Assembly: GCF_021442385.1 (NCBI RefSeq)
Contig: NZ_MUZA01000049.1
Location: forward strand, 1-50,821
Source: Micromonospora sp. MH99
Lineage (GTDB): Bacteria > Actinomycetota > Actinomycetes > Mycobacteriales > Micromonosporaceae
Reading direction: 5' to 3'
Length of the DNA stretch: 50,821 bases
Position 1 is the stretch's first letter. Every line of letters starts with the position of its first letter. A program made the position numbers and the translations under genes. Below the pieces are notes generated by a model that was not told where the DNA came from, did no database searches, and saw only the letters and a program-made list of their open reading frames with translations. Shown here in pieces: positions 16,673 to 25,052 of this stretch.

Positions 16673-17823
16673 CGGCGTACCCCGTCCCACTCGGCGGCGA
16701 ACTGCGCGCCGTCCGCCGCGTCGACCACCACCAGGCCGGCAGTGCCCGCCGGCGTCGGCTCGGCCGCGCCGAACACCCCGACCACCACCGACGGGTACGC
16801 GCCGCGCAGCGCGCCGACGTGTCCCAACCCGTCCCGACCACCGGGGCCGGTCAGGAAGACAAGTGTGTCGCCGAGCCGATCCTGGCGCAGCCGGGTGGTG
16901 ACCGCGCGCAACGCGTCGGCCTCGTCGGACAGGTCGGCGGCGGCAAGCCGGTCCAGGGGCCCGAGCGCGGGGCCGTCCCCGCCGTCGCCCTGCTCCGGGC
17001 CGACCAGCAGCATCAACACCGGCAGGTCCGCGCGGTGCGCGGCGGTGACGACCGACGCCGCCGCCTCACACGCGGACTCGAACGACTCGGCCACCCCGCC
17101 GGACCGCTGCGGATGCGCGGCGGCCCGGTTGTCCAGGAGGACCACCAGGCGCGGCAGGCTGGTGTCCACGTTCTCGCGCACCATCAGCTCGCCGACCCGG
17201 GCACTCGTGCGCCAGTGCACCCGACGCAGTTCGTCACCCACCACGTACTCCCGCAGCGAGTCGAACGTGATCGACCCGTGCGGCACACCGTCCACCCGGC
17301 CGTCGAGGCTGCGCCCCGCGCCGCGGGGCACCGCCGTGAGCGGATGGATCCGGGGATGCACCCAGACCGGCGTCGTCCCGCCGTACGGGCGGGCCAGCGC
17401 CACCAGACCCAACGGGTCGCGCCGCGTCACCCGCAGCGGACCGACCGGCACCACCCCGCGGCGGTCGGTCGGCACGTCGTAGCTGACCTCGGTGTCCCGA
17501 CCGGGCCGCAGGCGCAGCAGCGGCACCGGCACGGCACGGCTCCCGCACCGGTCCTCGGCCAGCAGGTTCGCCGAGCGCAGCCGGCCGGCGTTGCGCACGG
17601 TGAGCGTCATGCTCGCCGGCTCCCCGCGCGCCACCCGGTCCGGGTCCGCCTGGCGGTCGACCACCAGTCGGGGCCGCCAGGCCGCGGTCAGCGCCGCGTA
17701 GCCGACGGCCGCGCCGGCCGCCGCGCCGAGCAACGTCAACTCGGGGTACGCGAAGCGGAACCCCAGGCCGAGCAGGACGACGGCGGCGACGAGCAGCCCG
17801 ACTCCGCGGGCGGTGATCCCCAT
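16666..17823 (-). CDS. DUF58 domain protein
   Basis: A 385-residue protein with two N-terminal helices (GVGLLVAAVVLLGLGFRFAY; LTLLGAAAGAAVGYAALTAA), a beta-rich middle, and the DUF58 signature DSLREYVVGDELRRVHWRTS followed by ARVGELMVRE; the C-terminal half is von Willebrand A-like (LPRLVVLLDNRAA). DUF58 proteins accompany MoxR ATPases and transglutaminase-like proteins and are thought to be part of chaperone or envelope-remodelling complexes. ATG at 17823 follows the moxR stop by 14 bases and the downstream gene overlaps its stop, so all three are co-transcribed. Confidence 0.9.
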   Translation of the reverse strand: MGITARGVGLLVAAVVLLGLGFRFAYPELTLLGAAAGAAVGYAALTAAWRPRLVVDRQADPDRVARGEPASMTLTVRNAGRLRSANLLAEDRCGSRAVPVPLLRLRPGRDTEVSYDVPTDRRGVVPVGPLRVTRRDPLGLVALARPYGGTTPVWVHPRIHPLTAVPRGAGRSLDGRVDGVPHGSITFDSLREYVVGDELRRVHWRTSARVGELMVRENVDTSLPRLVVLLDNRAAAHPQRSGGVAESFESACEAAASVVTAAHRADLPVLMLLVGPEQGDGGDGPALGPLDRLAAADLSDEADALRAVTTRLRQDRLGDTLVFLTGPGGRDGLGHVGALRGAYPSVVVGVFGAAEPTPAGTAGLVVVDAADGAQFAAEWDGVRRW

Positions 17824-17837
17824 GGCGCTGCTGCCGG

Positions 17838-18833
17838 TCAGCCCTGCACCGGGGCGGGCTGCCCCGACGGCAGCGGCACCGGCACCGAGGCGATGGCCTG
17901 GCGCAGCACCTCCGCAGGGGTCACCCCGCGCACCTGCGCGTCCGGGGTCAGCAGCAGCCGGTGCGCGAACACCGGCTCGGCGAGCGCCTTCAGGTCCTCC
18001 GGCATGATCCAGCCCCGACCGTCGATCAGGGCGTACGAGCACGCCGCCCGGGTCAACGCGATCACGCCCCGAGGGCTGACCCCGACGCGTACCTGCGGAT
18101 GCGTGCGGGTGGCGGCGGCCAGCCGGACCGCGTACGCGTAGAGCGGCTCGGCGATGTGCACCCGGCGGGCCATCCGGACCATCTCCCCGACTGTCGCGGT
18201 GTCGGTGACCGGGGCGAGCGCCTCGGGGGAGCGGACCGTCGCGCCGCGCAGCACCTCCACCTCGACCGCCTCGTCCGGGTAGCCGACGGACAGCTTCACC
18301 AGGAAACGGTCGAGCTGCGCCTCGGGCAGCCGGTAGGTGCCGTCCATCTCGACCGGGTTCTGCGTGGCGACCACCAGGAACGGCGCGGGCACCGGGTGCC
18401 GGACGCCGTCCACAGTGACCGTGCGCTCCTCCATCACCTCCAGCAGCGCCGACTGGGTCTTCGGCGACGCCCGGTTGATCTCGTCGGCGATGACGATGTT
18501 GGCGAAGACCGGCCCCGGATGGAACTCGAAGTCACGGGTCGCCTGGTTGAAGATGGTCACGCCGGACACGTCCGAGGGGAGCAGGTCGGGCGTGAACTGG
18601 ATGCGCCGCCACTCACCCTTCACCGTCGCGGCGATCGCCCGCGCCAGGGTCGTCTTACCGACCCCCGGCACGTCCTCCAGCAGCACATGACCCTGGGCGA
18701 AGAGCGCGGTCAACGCCAGCCGGACCACCTGCGGCTTGCCGAGCACCACCGCGTTGACGTTCTCGGCCAGCCGGGCGGCCAGGGCGGCGAAGCCCTGCAC
18801 CTCCGGCTGGGTGAGCGGCTCGTGGGTGTTCAC
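17838..18833 (-). CDS. moxR: MoxR-family AAA+ ATPase
   Basis: A 331-residue AAA+ ATPase. Walker A is EDVPGVGKTTLARA (~54-67), Walker B is IVIADEINRA, sensor 1 is VVATQNPVE, and the C-terminal lid contains VRVGVSPRGVIAL. MoxR ATPases act as chaperones that remodel or activate partner complexes; DUF58 and transglutaminase-core proteins encoded next to them are the usual partners. GTG at 18833 is 27 bases after the stop of the FN3-protein gene, so the genes are probably in one transcript. Confidence 0.95.
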   Translation of the reverse strand: MNTHEPLTQPEVQGFAALAARLAENVNAVVLGKPQVVRLALTALFAQGHVLLEDVPGVGKTTLARAIAATVKGEWRRIQFTPDLLPSDVSGVTIFNQATRDFEFHPGPVFANIVIADEINRASPKTQSALLEVMEERTVTVDGVRHPVPAPFLVVATQNPVEMDGTYRLPEAQLDRFLVKLSVGYPDEAVEVEVLRGATVRSPEALAPVTDTATVGEMVRMARRVHIAEPLYAYAVRLAAATRTHPQVRVGVSPRGVIALTRAACSYALIDGRGWIMPEDLKALAEPVFAHRLLLTPDAQVRGVTPAEVLRQAIASVPVPLPSGQPAPVQG

Positions 18834-18860
18834 GATCGGTGGTGCTCCTCGGCTGGTGGT

Positions 18861-21485
18861 TCAGCAGGTGGGCAGGACGTTGATGTTGTCGCCGCCTTCC
18901 AGGTTGAGCCAGGCCCACGGGATGTAGTTCTTCCCGCTGTACTCGACCTGCACCCACCAGGTGCTGCGCTTCTGATCGTTGTAGATCCACGAGTCGACGT
19001 CCTCGCCGGACTTCTTGCAGTACGCCTTCAGCCGGGTGCCGGGCTTCGCCCAGCCCTCCTGCTTGTCGTTGTCCTGTCGGGGCACCGAGAAGATCTCGTT
19101 GCCGTTGCGGCCGTCGACCTCCCTGTTGCAGTACGTCCGCTGGTCGCCGTCGGGCCCGTTGTTGCACGTCGCGATCCCGTACAGCGGCTCGGTGCTGTCC
19201 GCCCGCTCCGCGGTGCCCTTACCGGCGGCGTTGCTCGCCGTCACGGTGAACGTGTACTTCGTGCCCGGCGTCAGACCCGTCATCGTGATGCTGGAACACG
19301 CCCCGGCCTTCGCCGGCTCACCCGACGTGCTCAGCGAGCAGGTGGCCTTACCGCCGCCCGCGTCCACGGTGAACGTGACGGTCGCCGACGTGGCGGTCGC
19401 CGACGAGCCGGTGACCGTGACCCGGGGCGCGGCGACCGTACGGGCCGTGGCGGTGGCCTCTGGACCGGGCCCGGCCTCGTTGACCGCCTTCACCTTCACC
19501 GTGACGTTCTGGCCGTTGCCCAGCCCGGTGACTGTCGTGCGGGTCTCGGTCACCTCGCTCGTCCTGCCACCGACGTCCACCTGGTACTTCGTCACCGGTC
19601 GGCCATTGGCCTCCGCCGGCGACCACTGCACGGTGACCGCGCCCGGCTGGTCGGCGACCGTCCCGGCCTGCAGGTCGAGCGGTCGACCCGGCGCCGCGAA
19701 CGGCACCACCGTGTTGCTCACCGGCGACGCCGCCGAGCCCGCGCCCTTGTCGTTGACCGCCACGACGGTGAACGCGTACTGGGTGCCGAACTCCAGCTCA
19801 CCGGCCGGCACCACCAGTTCCGTCTTCGTCGACTCGCCGGCCGGCGCGTTCGTCCCCGCCGACGTGGCCGTCACCGCGTACTTGGCGATCTTGTTGCCCT
19901 GCCCGTTCGCGGCCGGCCACTTCACCACCACCGTGCCGTCCGGCCGCTCCTGCGCCGTGACGCTGGCTGGTGGATCGGGCACCGCTGCGGTCGGGGTCAC
20001 CGGATTGCTGCTGCGCGCCGGGCCGTCACCCTTGGCGTTCACGGCGTGCACCGCGAAACGGTACGTCTCGCCGTTGGTCAGCCCCTTGACCTCCACCGAA
20101 CGCTGATTGGCGCCCACCTCCAGGCGTTGACCGGCACCCTGCACCACGTACCTGATGATCTCGGCGCCGTTCGCGGCGGCCGGCCGCCAACTCACCCGGG
20201 CCTGGGCGTTGCCCGCGGCGGCGGTGACGCTGCGCGGCGCGCTCGGCTTGCCCACCCGGGGCTTCTTCGGCGGGGGCGGCGGCGGGGGAGCCGGCGGCGG
20301 GTCACCGCCCAGCACGTCGTTGGCGTACTTGTCGACCTCGCGCACCTGGTGCTTGTCGTCCACCACCCGGGCCGTCGCCGAGTCGGGCGAGTTGATGAAG
20401 AGGTGGTTCTCCCGCACCTCCATCTCCAGCGGCCCGTTCGCCCTGCCCTTGATCGTGTCGACCAACTGGCCGCCCGCGTCGAAGGAGTAGATGGTGCCGG
20501 TCGCCTCGTCGGCGCAGTAGAACCGGTCCGCCCAGGCCACCGCCGGGCTCAGCCGGTCGCCGCTGCCCGGCACCGTGAACGCCCGCTCCTCACCGGCGTC
20601 ACCCACGACCAACACCCGCCGCTCGGCGGGCACCGTCACCGGCACCCGCGGCCCGGAGGTGCGGGTCGGCATGGCCGCCGGGCCGGGCAGTGTCAACGGC
20701 GTCGGGCGGACCTCGCCGCGCTGCACCCGCACCAGCCGGGCGGCCGTACGGTCGAGCACCGCCACCCCGTCGTCCAGGGTGGAGACCACCAGCTCGTGGC
20801 TGGCGTCGGCCACGTCGTACGTCTCGACCCGCTCCGGGCTGAGCCCGCCACCTGCCGGCGCGGCCGAGGCCGGCGCGGACGGCAGCTTCGCGGCGGTGAT
20901 CGCCGAGACCGTGCCCTCGCTGGGCACCGCGATCCAGAGCCGGCCCTCGCCGTCGAACGTGCCGCCGGTGATGCCCGGGGGATAGCGCACCGGCTCGCCG
21001 ACCGGGCTCAACGACCGCGGGTCGAGCTGCCGCACGATGCCCTGCACGGCGTCGACGACGAACGCCGCGTCCTCGTGCAGGGCGACGCTCACACCCAGGC
21101 CGGGGGTGGTCGGCGTGGTCGCGGTGAGCTGCAGCGTGGCCAGGTCCAGCGAGCTGATCTGCCCGGTCTGCAGATCACGCAGGATCAGCAGCCGATCGGT
21201 CTGGGCGACCTGCATCGGGTGCCGGCGGGCACCGGGAACCTCGGTGCGGGTGTCCACCCGGGCGGTGACCCCGTTGACCCGGGCCAGCTCGCTGCGGACC
21301 GCGCTCCACAGCCAGGAACTCGCGTCGTAGTTGGCCACCGCGTTGTCCGCCGCCCCCAGCCCCAGGACGGTCAGCCCCATCGCGGCCAGCAGCGCGGTGA
21401 CCGTGCCGACCGTCACCAGCCCGCCGCGCAGTCGGGACCGGGAACGGGGGGCGTCGGTCCGCTCGGCGTCGTCGATGCTGGCCAC
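18861..21485 (-). CDS. Membrane-anchored surface protein with FN3 repeats
   Basis: An 874-residue protein. A short cytoplasmic N-terminus is followed by one helix (~22-44, LVTVGTVTALLAAMGLTVLG); then a region rich in short beta-repeats (~60-400, likely propeller-like: RLLILRDLQTGQISSLD, DAAFVVDAVQGIVRQLD, RFYCADEATGTIYSFD); a Pro-rich linker (PPPAPPPPPPP); three clear fibronectin type III domains plus a fourth, weaker one (~435-780); and a C-terminal Cys-containing SH3-like segment with Trp-rich STWWVQVEYSGKNYIPWAW. It should face the cell exterior. It precedes moxR by 27 bases, so the ATPase cluster may act on it. GTG at 21485 was chosen because the upstream extension is Pro/Arg-rich noncoding sequence. 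Confidence 0.88.
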   Translation of the reverse strand: MASIDDAERTDAPRSRSRLRGGLVTVGTVTALLAAMGLTVLGLGAADNAVANYDASSWLWSAVRSELARVNGVTARVDTRTEVPGARRHPMQVAQTDRLLILRDLQTGQISSLDLATLQLTATTPTTPGLGVSVALHEDAAFVVDAVQGIVRQLDPRSLSPVGEPVRYPPGITGGTFDGEGRLWIAVPSEGTVSAITAAKLPSAPASAAPAGGGLSPERVETYDVADASHELVVSTLDDGVAVLDRTAARLVRVQRGEVRPTPLTLPGPAAMPTRTSGPRVPVTVPAERRVLVVGDAGEERAFTVPGSGDRLSPAVAWADRFYCADEATGTIYSFDAGGQLVDTIKGRANGPLEMEVRENHLFINSPDSATARVVDDKHQVREVDKYANDVLGGDPPPAPPPPPPPKKPRVGKPSAPRSVTAAAGNAQARVSWRPAAANGAEIIRYVVQGAGQRLEVGANQRSVEVKGLTNGETYRFAVHAVNAKGDGPARSSNPVTPTAAVPDPPASVTAQERPDGTVVVKWPAANGQGNKIAKYAVTATSAGTNAPAGESTKTELVVPAGELEFGTQYAFTVVAVNDKGAGSAASPVSNTVVPFAAPGRPLDLQAGTVADQPGAVTVQWSPAEANGRPVTKYQVDVGGRTSEVTETRTTVTGLGNGQNVTVKVKAVNEAGPGPEATATARTVAAPRVTVTGSSATATSATVTFTVDAGGGKATCSLSTSGEPAKAGACSSITMTGLTPGTKYTFTVTASNAAGKGTAERADSTEPLYGIATCNNGPDGDQRTYCNREVDGRNGNEIFSVPRQDNDKQEGWAKPGTRLKAYCKKSGEDVDSWIYNDQKRSTWWVQVEYSGKNYIPWAWLNLEGGDNINVLPTC

Positions 21486-21693
21486 AGCCGGCTGCCTTCC
21501 CTGAGTCGTGGCAGGTGGCGTACGCCTCGCGGCGACCCCTCCCCTGAGCCGGGTGCCATCATATGGCTCGGCCGGGAACGGGGGAACCCGCACCGTCACC
21601 CCTGTGGATACCGAGCGTGCGCAGTGGACGCCCAGCTCAGCTCGACGATCGCGAACCCGACTGTGTCGACTCGGCGGCGCGGACCGCTCACGA

Positions 21694-24360
21694 TCAGCTC
21701 GGCGGTGTGGACCGTTCCCGCTTGGTGCAGACCTGGCTCGAGGTGGCGAAGCTGTCCGTGGAGTAGACCGCGAGCACTGTGAAGCAGTAGTCCACCCGGG
21801 AGCTGAGACCGTTGATGGTGTGGCTGGTCCGCCCCGGTTCCACGGTGGCCATCACCCCCAGCGCCAGACCGGCCCGTCCACCGGCGACCATGAACGGCAC
21901 CGCACCCCCGGACGGGTCCGTCCAGGTCAGAGTGATCGTCACGAGGTCGTCGCGCAGCTTCAGGTCACCGGGAGGGGGACCGCTCACCGCCGGCGCCGCC
22001 GTCACCGCGTCGCTGGCCGGGGGCGGCGCGTCGTCGCGGTTCAGCACCACCGCGCCCAGGCCGGCGACCGCGACCAGGGCAACCCCGGCCGCCACCGCCG
22101 CGCCGATCAGCGTCGCCCGGCTGCGACCCGTCGAAACACCCTCATCGGCGTACGCGGTCGAGTAGGGGTCCTGCTGGTACCGCTGCCCCGGATACACCTC
22201 GTGGCTCTGCTGGTAGGGCTGGCCCAGGTACTGCTGACCGGACGGGTACTGCGCGGCGGGCGGCGGCGTGACGGTGGCCGGCGGCCGGTAGGCCGCGGGC
22301 GCGAGGGGCGCAGCCGTCATGTCCTGGGGCCGGGCCGGCTCCGGCCCGACGGCCGGGAACACCTCCGTCGACGCGGACGCGAAGCCCGACGGCTCACCCT
22401 GCACGGTCGGCGACGGTGGTCTCGCGAGCGGCATGCTCTCGCCGCCCGCTGTGGACAGGCCGCCCAGGGTGGGCGCCCCGCCCGGGGTGGCGACGTTGCT
22501 CGGCGTGGGCACACCGCCCAGGGTGGTCGCGCTGTTGGGTGTGACCGCGCTGGTGGGTGTGACCGCGCCGCCCAGGGTGGCCGCGCTAGCGGGTGTGGTC
22601 TCTGCGGCGTCCGTCCGTGGCGGGTCCACGGGGTCCCCGGCAGTCGTGGGTAGCGGATGCGGGGGCGCACTGCTGCTCCAGGGGGGAGCGGTCAGTCCCC
22701 ACGGTGGCGCGCTCACCGGTGGCGCGCTCACCGGTGGCGCGGAGACGGGCTGGCTGTAGCCGGGTGGTCCGGACACGGGGTAGGGGTGGGCTGGTGGTCC
22801 GGACACGGGGTAGGGCTGCGCTGGTGGTCCGGACACCGGGAACGGCTGCGCCGGTGGCCCCGACACGGGGTAGGTGTGGAGGGGCGGCGCGGACACCGGC
22901 GGTCCGTAGCCGGGTGGTCCGGACACGGGCTGGGTGTGGGCCGTCGGTGGGCCGGAGGCGGGGTGGGGCCGGTCGGGCGGTCCAGAGACGGGTTGGCCGT
23001 GCTCGGGCGGAGCCGACACCGGACGCGAAGGGCCCACGGCCGGTGCGGAGGTCGGGCCGACAGGCGGCGCGGAGACCGGCTGCGTCGCGCTGGCCGCGTG
23101 GTGCAGGGGTGGCCCGCTCACCGGGCGGGAGGGCGCCGGGTCTGGACTCGTCGGGATCGTCCCGGAAGGCCCCGGCCCGTCCGTCGTGCGGGTCGCCCCG
23201 CTCGGCCCGGCCGCTGCGACCCGGGCGGCCTCCTCGGCCAGCAGGGGCTCGATCTGCCGTACCTGAATGGTCGGGTCGGCCCACCGCGGAGCCGGCGCCG
23301 CCGGTGGGGGTGCCGAGGGCGCGGCGGAGGTCTGCGCGGCGACAGCCGGGGCCGGACTCGTCGGGTGGACCGGAGGGCGAGCCGGATCCGCGGCCGACGG
23401 CGTGGAGGGCGGCGCCTCGACGACCGGGTGGATCGGCTGGTCACTCGTTCGCTGACGCGGCGGTGCGGGTGGTAGCTGCTGCGGGACGTACGGCGTCGGC
23501 CGGCCGGCGGCCGGAGGCGGCGGCGTGACCGGTGGCCGGGGTGACGGCGGCGGCTGCTGCTCGGTCCGTTGGCGCGGCGGCACCGGCTGGACGGGGGTTG
23601 CCGGCGGTGACATGACGGGCGCGGGCGGAACCGGACGCGCGGGCGTGGCTGGCGCCGGTGACATGACGGGCGCGGGCGGGACCGGATGCGCGGGCGGTGC
23701 CGGCGTCGGCGACATGGGTGACGAGGTCGGCGCCGCATGGGTGGGGGCCGGGGGAGGCGGTGGGGCCCAGGGCGACGCAGGAGCCGGACCATCGCCCGCC
23801 GCCGGGCGCATCGCGGCCAGGGTCGCCAGGGACAGCGTCGGACCGGTCAACGCCGATCGGGCGTCGGAGTCCTTCGTCGTGGCAGCGGGGGCGGACGTCG
23901 GCGGTCCGGCGTCCGGCCGGGTCTGCCCAGGGCTGGCCTCGCCGAGGTAGTCGCGGGCGGCGCGTATCACCGGGTGGTGCTCACCGAGCACGGCGGGCCC
24001 GGCGCTGGCGACGCGCGTGTAGTTGCGGCGGGCCTCGTGCCTGTTGCCCAATTCCTCGGCGACCTCGGCCAGTTCGAAGGCGAGCGCGAGCATCGTCGGC
24101 TCGGAATGGTCCCAGCGCCGCTCGCCCGCCGCGAAGGCCTCCTCAAGCACCCGGCGGGCGGCAAGCGGGTCGTCCGCCTCGCGGTGCAGGCGGGCCAGCA
24201 GGTGCGCGGTGTGCAGCGTCTCGGGGTGGTCCTCGCCGTACGGCGGACGGGCGGACCCGACAGCGTCCGCAAGCAGCTGCCGGGCAGTGCCGAGGTCGCC
24301 CTCGGTGCGCAGTGCGAGGGCCCGTTGCTGGACGGCGGCCAGAGGAGAGGGATGGGACAC
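21694..24360 (-). CDS. TPR/Pro-rich membrane protein with FN3-like C-terminus
   Basis: An 888-residue protein. Residues ~1-140 are tetratricopeptide-like repeats (NYGEDHPETL-type motifs: PYGEDHPETLHTAHLLARLHR, LGEHHPVIRAARDYL). Residues ~150-740 are low-complexity Pro/Ala/Ser/Thr with many PVSGPP units. One helix follows (ATLIGAAVAAGVALVAVAGLGAVVL), and the last ~85 residues look like an FN3 domain (LVTITLTWTDPSGGAVPFMV; VDYCFTVLAVYS). So the TPR part is cytoplasmic and the FN3-like part is outside. It lies 208 bases upstream of the FN3 surface-protein gene on the same strand and probably belongs to the same functional set. No known function. Confidence 0.8.
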   Translation of the reverse strand: MSHPSPLAAVQQRALALRTEGDLGTARQLLADAVGSARPPYGEDHPETLHTAHLLARLHREADDPLAARRVLEEAFAAGERRWDHSEPTMLALAFELAEVAEELGNRHEARRNYTRVASAGPAVLGEHHPVIRAARDYLGEASPGQTRPDAGPPTSAPAATTKDSDARSALTGPTLSLATLAAMRPAAGDGPAPASPWAPPPPPAPTHAAPTSSPMSPTPAPPAHPVPPAPVMSPAPATPARPVPPAPVMSPPATPVQPVPPRQRTEQQPPPSPRPPVTPPPPAAGRPTPYVPQQLPPAPPRQRTSDQPIHPVVEAPPSTPSAADPARPPVHPTSPAPAVAAQTSAAPSAPPPAAPAPRWADPTIQVRQIEPLLAEEAARVAAAGPSGATRTTDGPGPSGTIPTSPDPAPSRPVSGPPLHHAASATQPVSAPPVGPTSAPAVGPSRPVSAPPEHGQPVSGPPDRPHPASGPPTAHTQPVSGPPGYGPPVSAPPLHTYPVSGPPAQPFPVSGPPAQPYPVSGPPAHPYPVSGPPGYSQPVSAPPVSAPPVSAPPWGLTAPPWSSSAPPHPLPTTAGDPVDPPRTDAAETTPASAATLGGAVTPTSAVTPNSATTLGGVPTPSNVATPGGAPTLGGLSTAGGESMPLARPPSPTVQGEPSGFASASTEVFPAVGPEPARPQDMTAAPLAPAAYRPPATVTPPPAAQYPSGQQYLGQPYQQSHEVYPGQRYQQDPYSTAYADEGVSTGRSRATLIGAAVAAGVALVAVAGLGAVVLNRDDAPPPASDAVTAAPAVSGPPPGDLKLRDDLVTITLTWTDPSGGAVPFMVAGGRAGLALGVMATVEPGRTSHTINGLSSRVDYCFTVLAVYSTDSFATSSQVCTKRERSTPPS
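22690..23130 (-). repeat. In-frame tandem repeats encoding PVSGPP/PVSAPP units
   Basis: This part of the TPR/Pro-rich gene encodes more than ten PVS(G/A)PP units separated by 0 to about 8 variable residues (for example PAQPFPVSGPP, PAQPYPVSGPP, PAHPYPVSGPP, and three close PVSAPP). The DNA core GGTGGTCCGGACACGGGG recurs. The repeats can expand or contract without shifting frame, so length variation between strains is likely. Confidence 0.8.
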
Positions 24361-24401
24361 AGGGCAATGCTGCCCGGCACGGGGCCGCCGACGCTACCCG
24401 G

Positions 24402-24448
24402 GCTCACACCCGATCCCGCTTCGGTGACCTCGCGTGACGGGTGTGAGC
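24402..24448. other. Inverted repeat upstream of the TPR/Pro-rich gene
   Basis: GCTCACACCCG (24402-24412) pairs perfectly with CGGGTGTGAGC (24438-24448) about 40 bases upstream of the minus-strand start at 24360. It could be a regulator site or a leader hairpin. The rest of 24361-24591 holds the tRNA promoter region; TAGGCT at 24576-24581 is a possible -10. Confidence 0.35.
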
Positions 24449-24591
24449 AGGGGCGGGAGGGCGACCGGGCAGGCGCCGGTGGGCGATGTGCATGATCCAC
24501 GAGCGCCGTGTACAGTAACTCCCCGTGCGGCTCGCCGTGCCGACCTCGGATGGAAAGATCATCTGGGCGGCGAGGTAGGCTGAACGAGCAG

Positions 24592-24675
24592 GTCCGGGTG
24601 GCGGAATGGCAGACGCGCTAGCTTGAGGTGCTAGTGCCCGTATAGGGCGTGGGGGTTCAAGTCCCCCCTCGGACA
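24592..24675 (+). tRNA. tRNA-Leu (anticodon GAG)
   Basis: An 84-base cloverleaf. Acceptor stem GTCCGGG pairs with CTCGGAC (one G-U) and the discriminator is A24675. The anticodon stem CTAGC/GCTAG encloses loop TTGAGGT with anticodon GAG at 24625-24627; the long class II variable arm (GCCC/GGGC) and T-arm GGGGGTTCAAGTCCCCC complete it. The CCA end is not encoded. Its 3' end is the integration site of the island that follows. Confidence 0.97.
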
Positions 24676-25000
24676 CAAACAATTGCCCCACGGTGCGCGC
24701 TGAGATCGGTTTCAGCGTGCACCGTTTGCGCTTCTGGGTGGTATGTCAGCCGTAGGCCCAGCTGGCGGTAGACCTCGGCTTTGTCCGCGGGGTCCGCGTC
24801 GCGGAGCACGGTGACGATGTTCCCAAGGGCCCGACCAGCGTGATGATCTCTGCCTGGGTCATTCGGCGTGGCGCGGCGGAGTTCCCTGCGTGCAGCTCCG
24901 TTTCGGCTCGGGTCCGTTCGGCCTGTGTCTGGGCTATCCACTTACTGACGACCGAGGGGTCGGCTCCGGCGTCGAGGGCCGCCCGGTAGCGCTGAAGTTG
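24657..25000 (-). pseudogene. Serine recombinase C-terminal remnant 1
   Basis: The remnant keeps the C-terminal ~110 residues of a large serine recombinase (ALDAGADPSVVSKWIAQTQAER; MTQAEI; ADPADKAEVYRQLGLRLTY; ending VCVRGGT). A one-base deletion just after MTQAEIITLV shifts the frame relative to remnant 2. The stop TGA (24657-24659) lies within the T-loop of tRNA-Leu, so the recombinase reading frame runs through the attachment site. The catalytic N-terminus is absent; homology to remnant 2 stops near 25000. It was the integrase of the island to its right, now dead. Confidence 0.8.
24666..24734. repeat. Left attachment-site repeat (attL-like)
   Basis: CCCTCGGACACAAAC (24666-24680) recurs at 48634-48648. 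After one mismatch a further 23 bases are identical, and similarity continues through the recombinase remnants. The first 10 bases are the 3' end of tRNA-Leu, so the crossover lies in or beside CCCTCGGACA. Confidence 0.75.
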
Positions 25001-25052
25001 GCACCCTTGCAGCAGACCAGCGCGTGCTGGCGCCTGTCGGTCGCCTCCGTCA

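Noticed and set aside
14240..17482. 1080-residue open frame on the plus strand over the transglutaminase/DUF58 genes
   Set aside because: Arg/His/Gly-rich low-complexity translation with no motif; an antisense shadow of well-supported genes.
17961..21782. 1273-residue open frame on the plus strand over the moxR/FN3 region
   Set aside because: Arg/Val/His-rich composition and no domains; an antisense shadow of MoxR and the FN3 protein.
22690..23130. CRISPR-like array
   Set aside because: Units are in-frame PVS(G/A)PP codons with short irregular spacers inside a long gene; no palindromic repeats of 25-40 bp with equal spacers and no cas genes.
14219..24360. Biosynthetic gene cluster
   Set aside because: No synthase, carrier or tailoring set; MoxR, DUF58 and FN3 proteins belong to envelope functions. 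The FkbM and SDR genes elsewhere are isolated.
24592..24675. tRNA pseudogene created by the integration
   Set aside because: All stems pair, including the acceptor stem rebuilt by the element; the gene should be functional.
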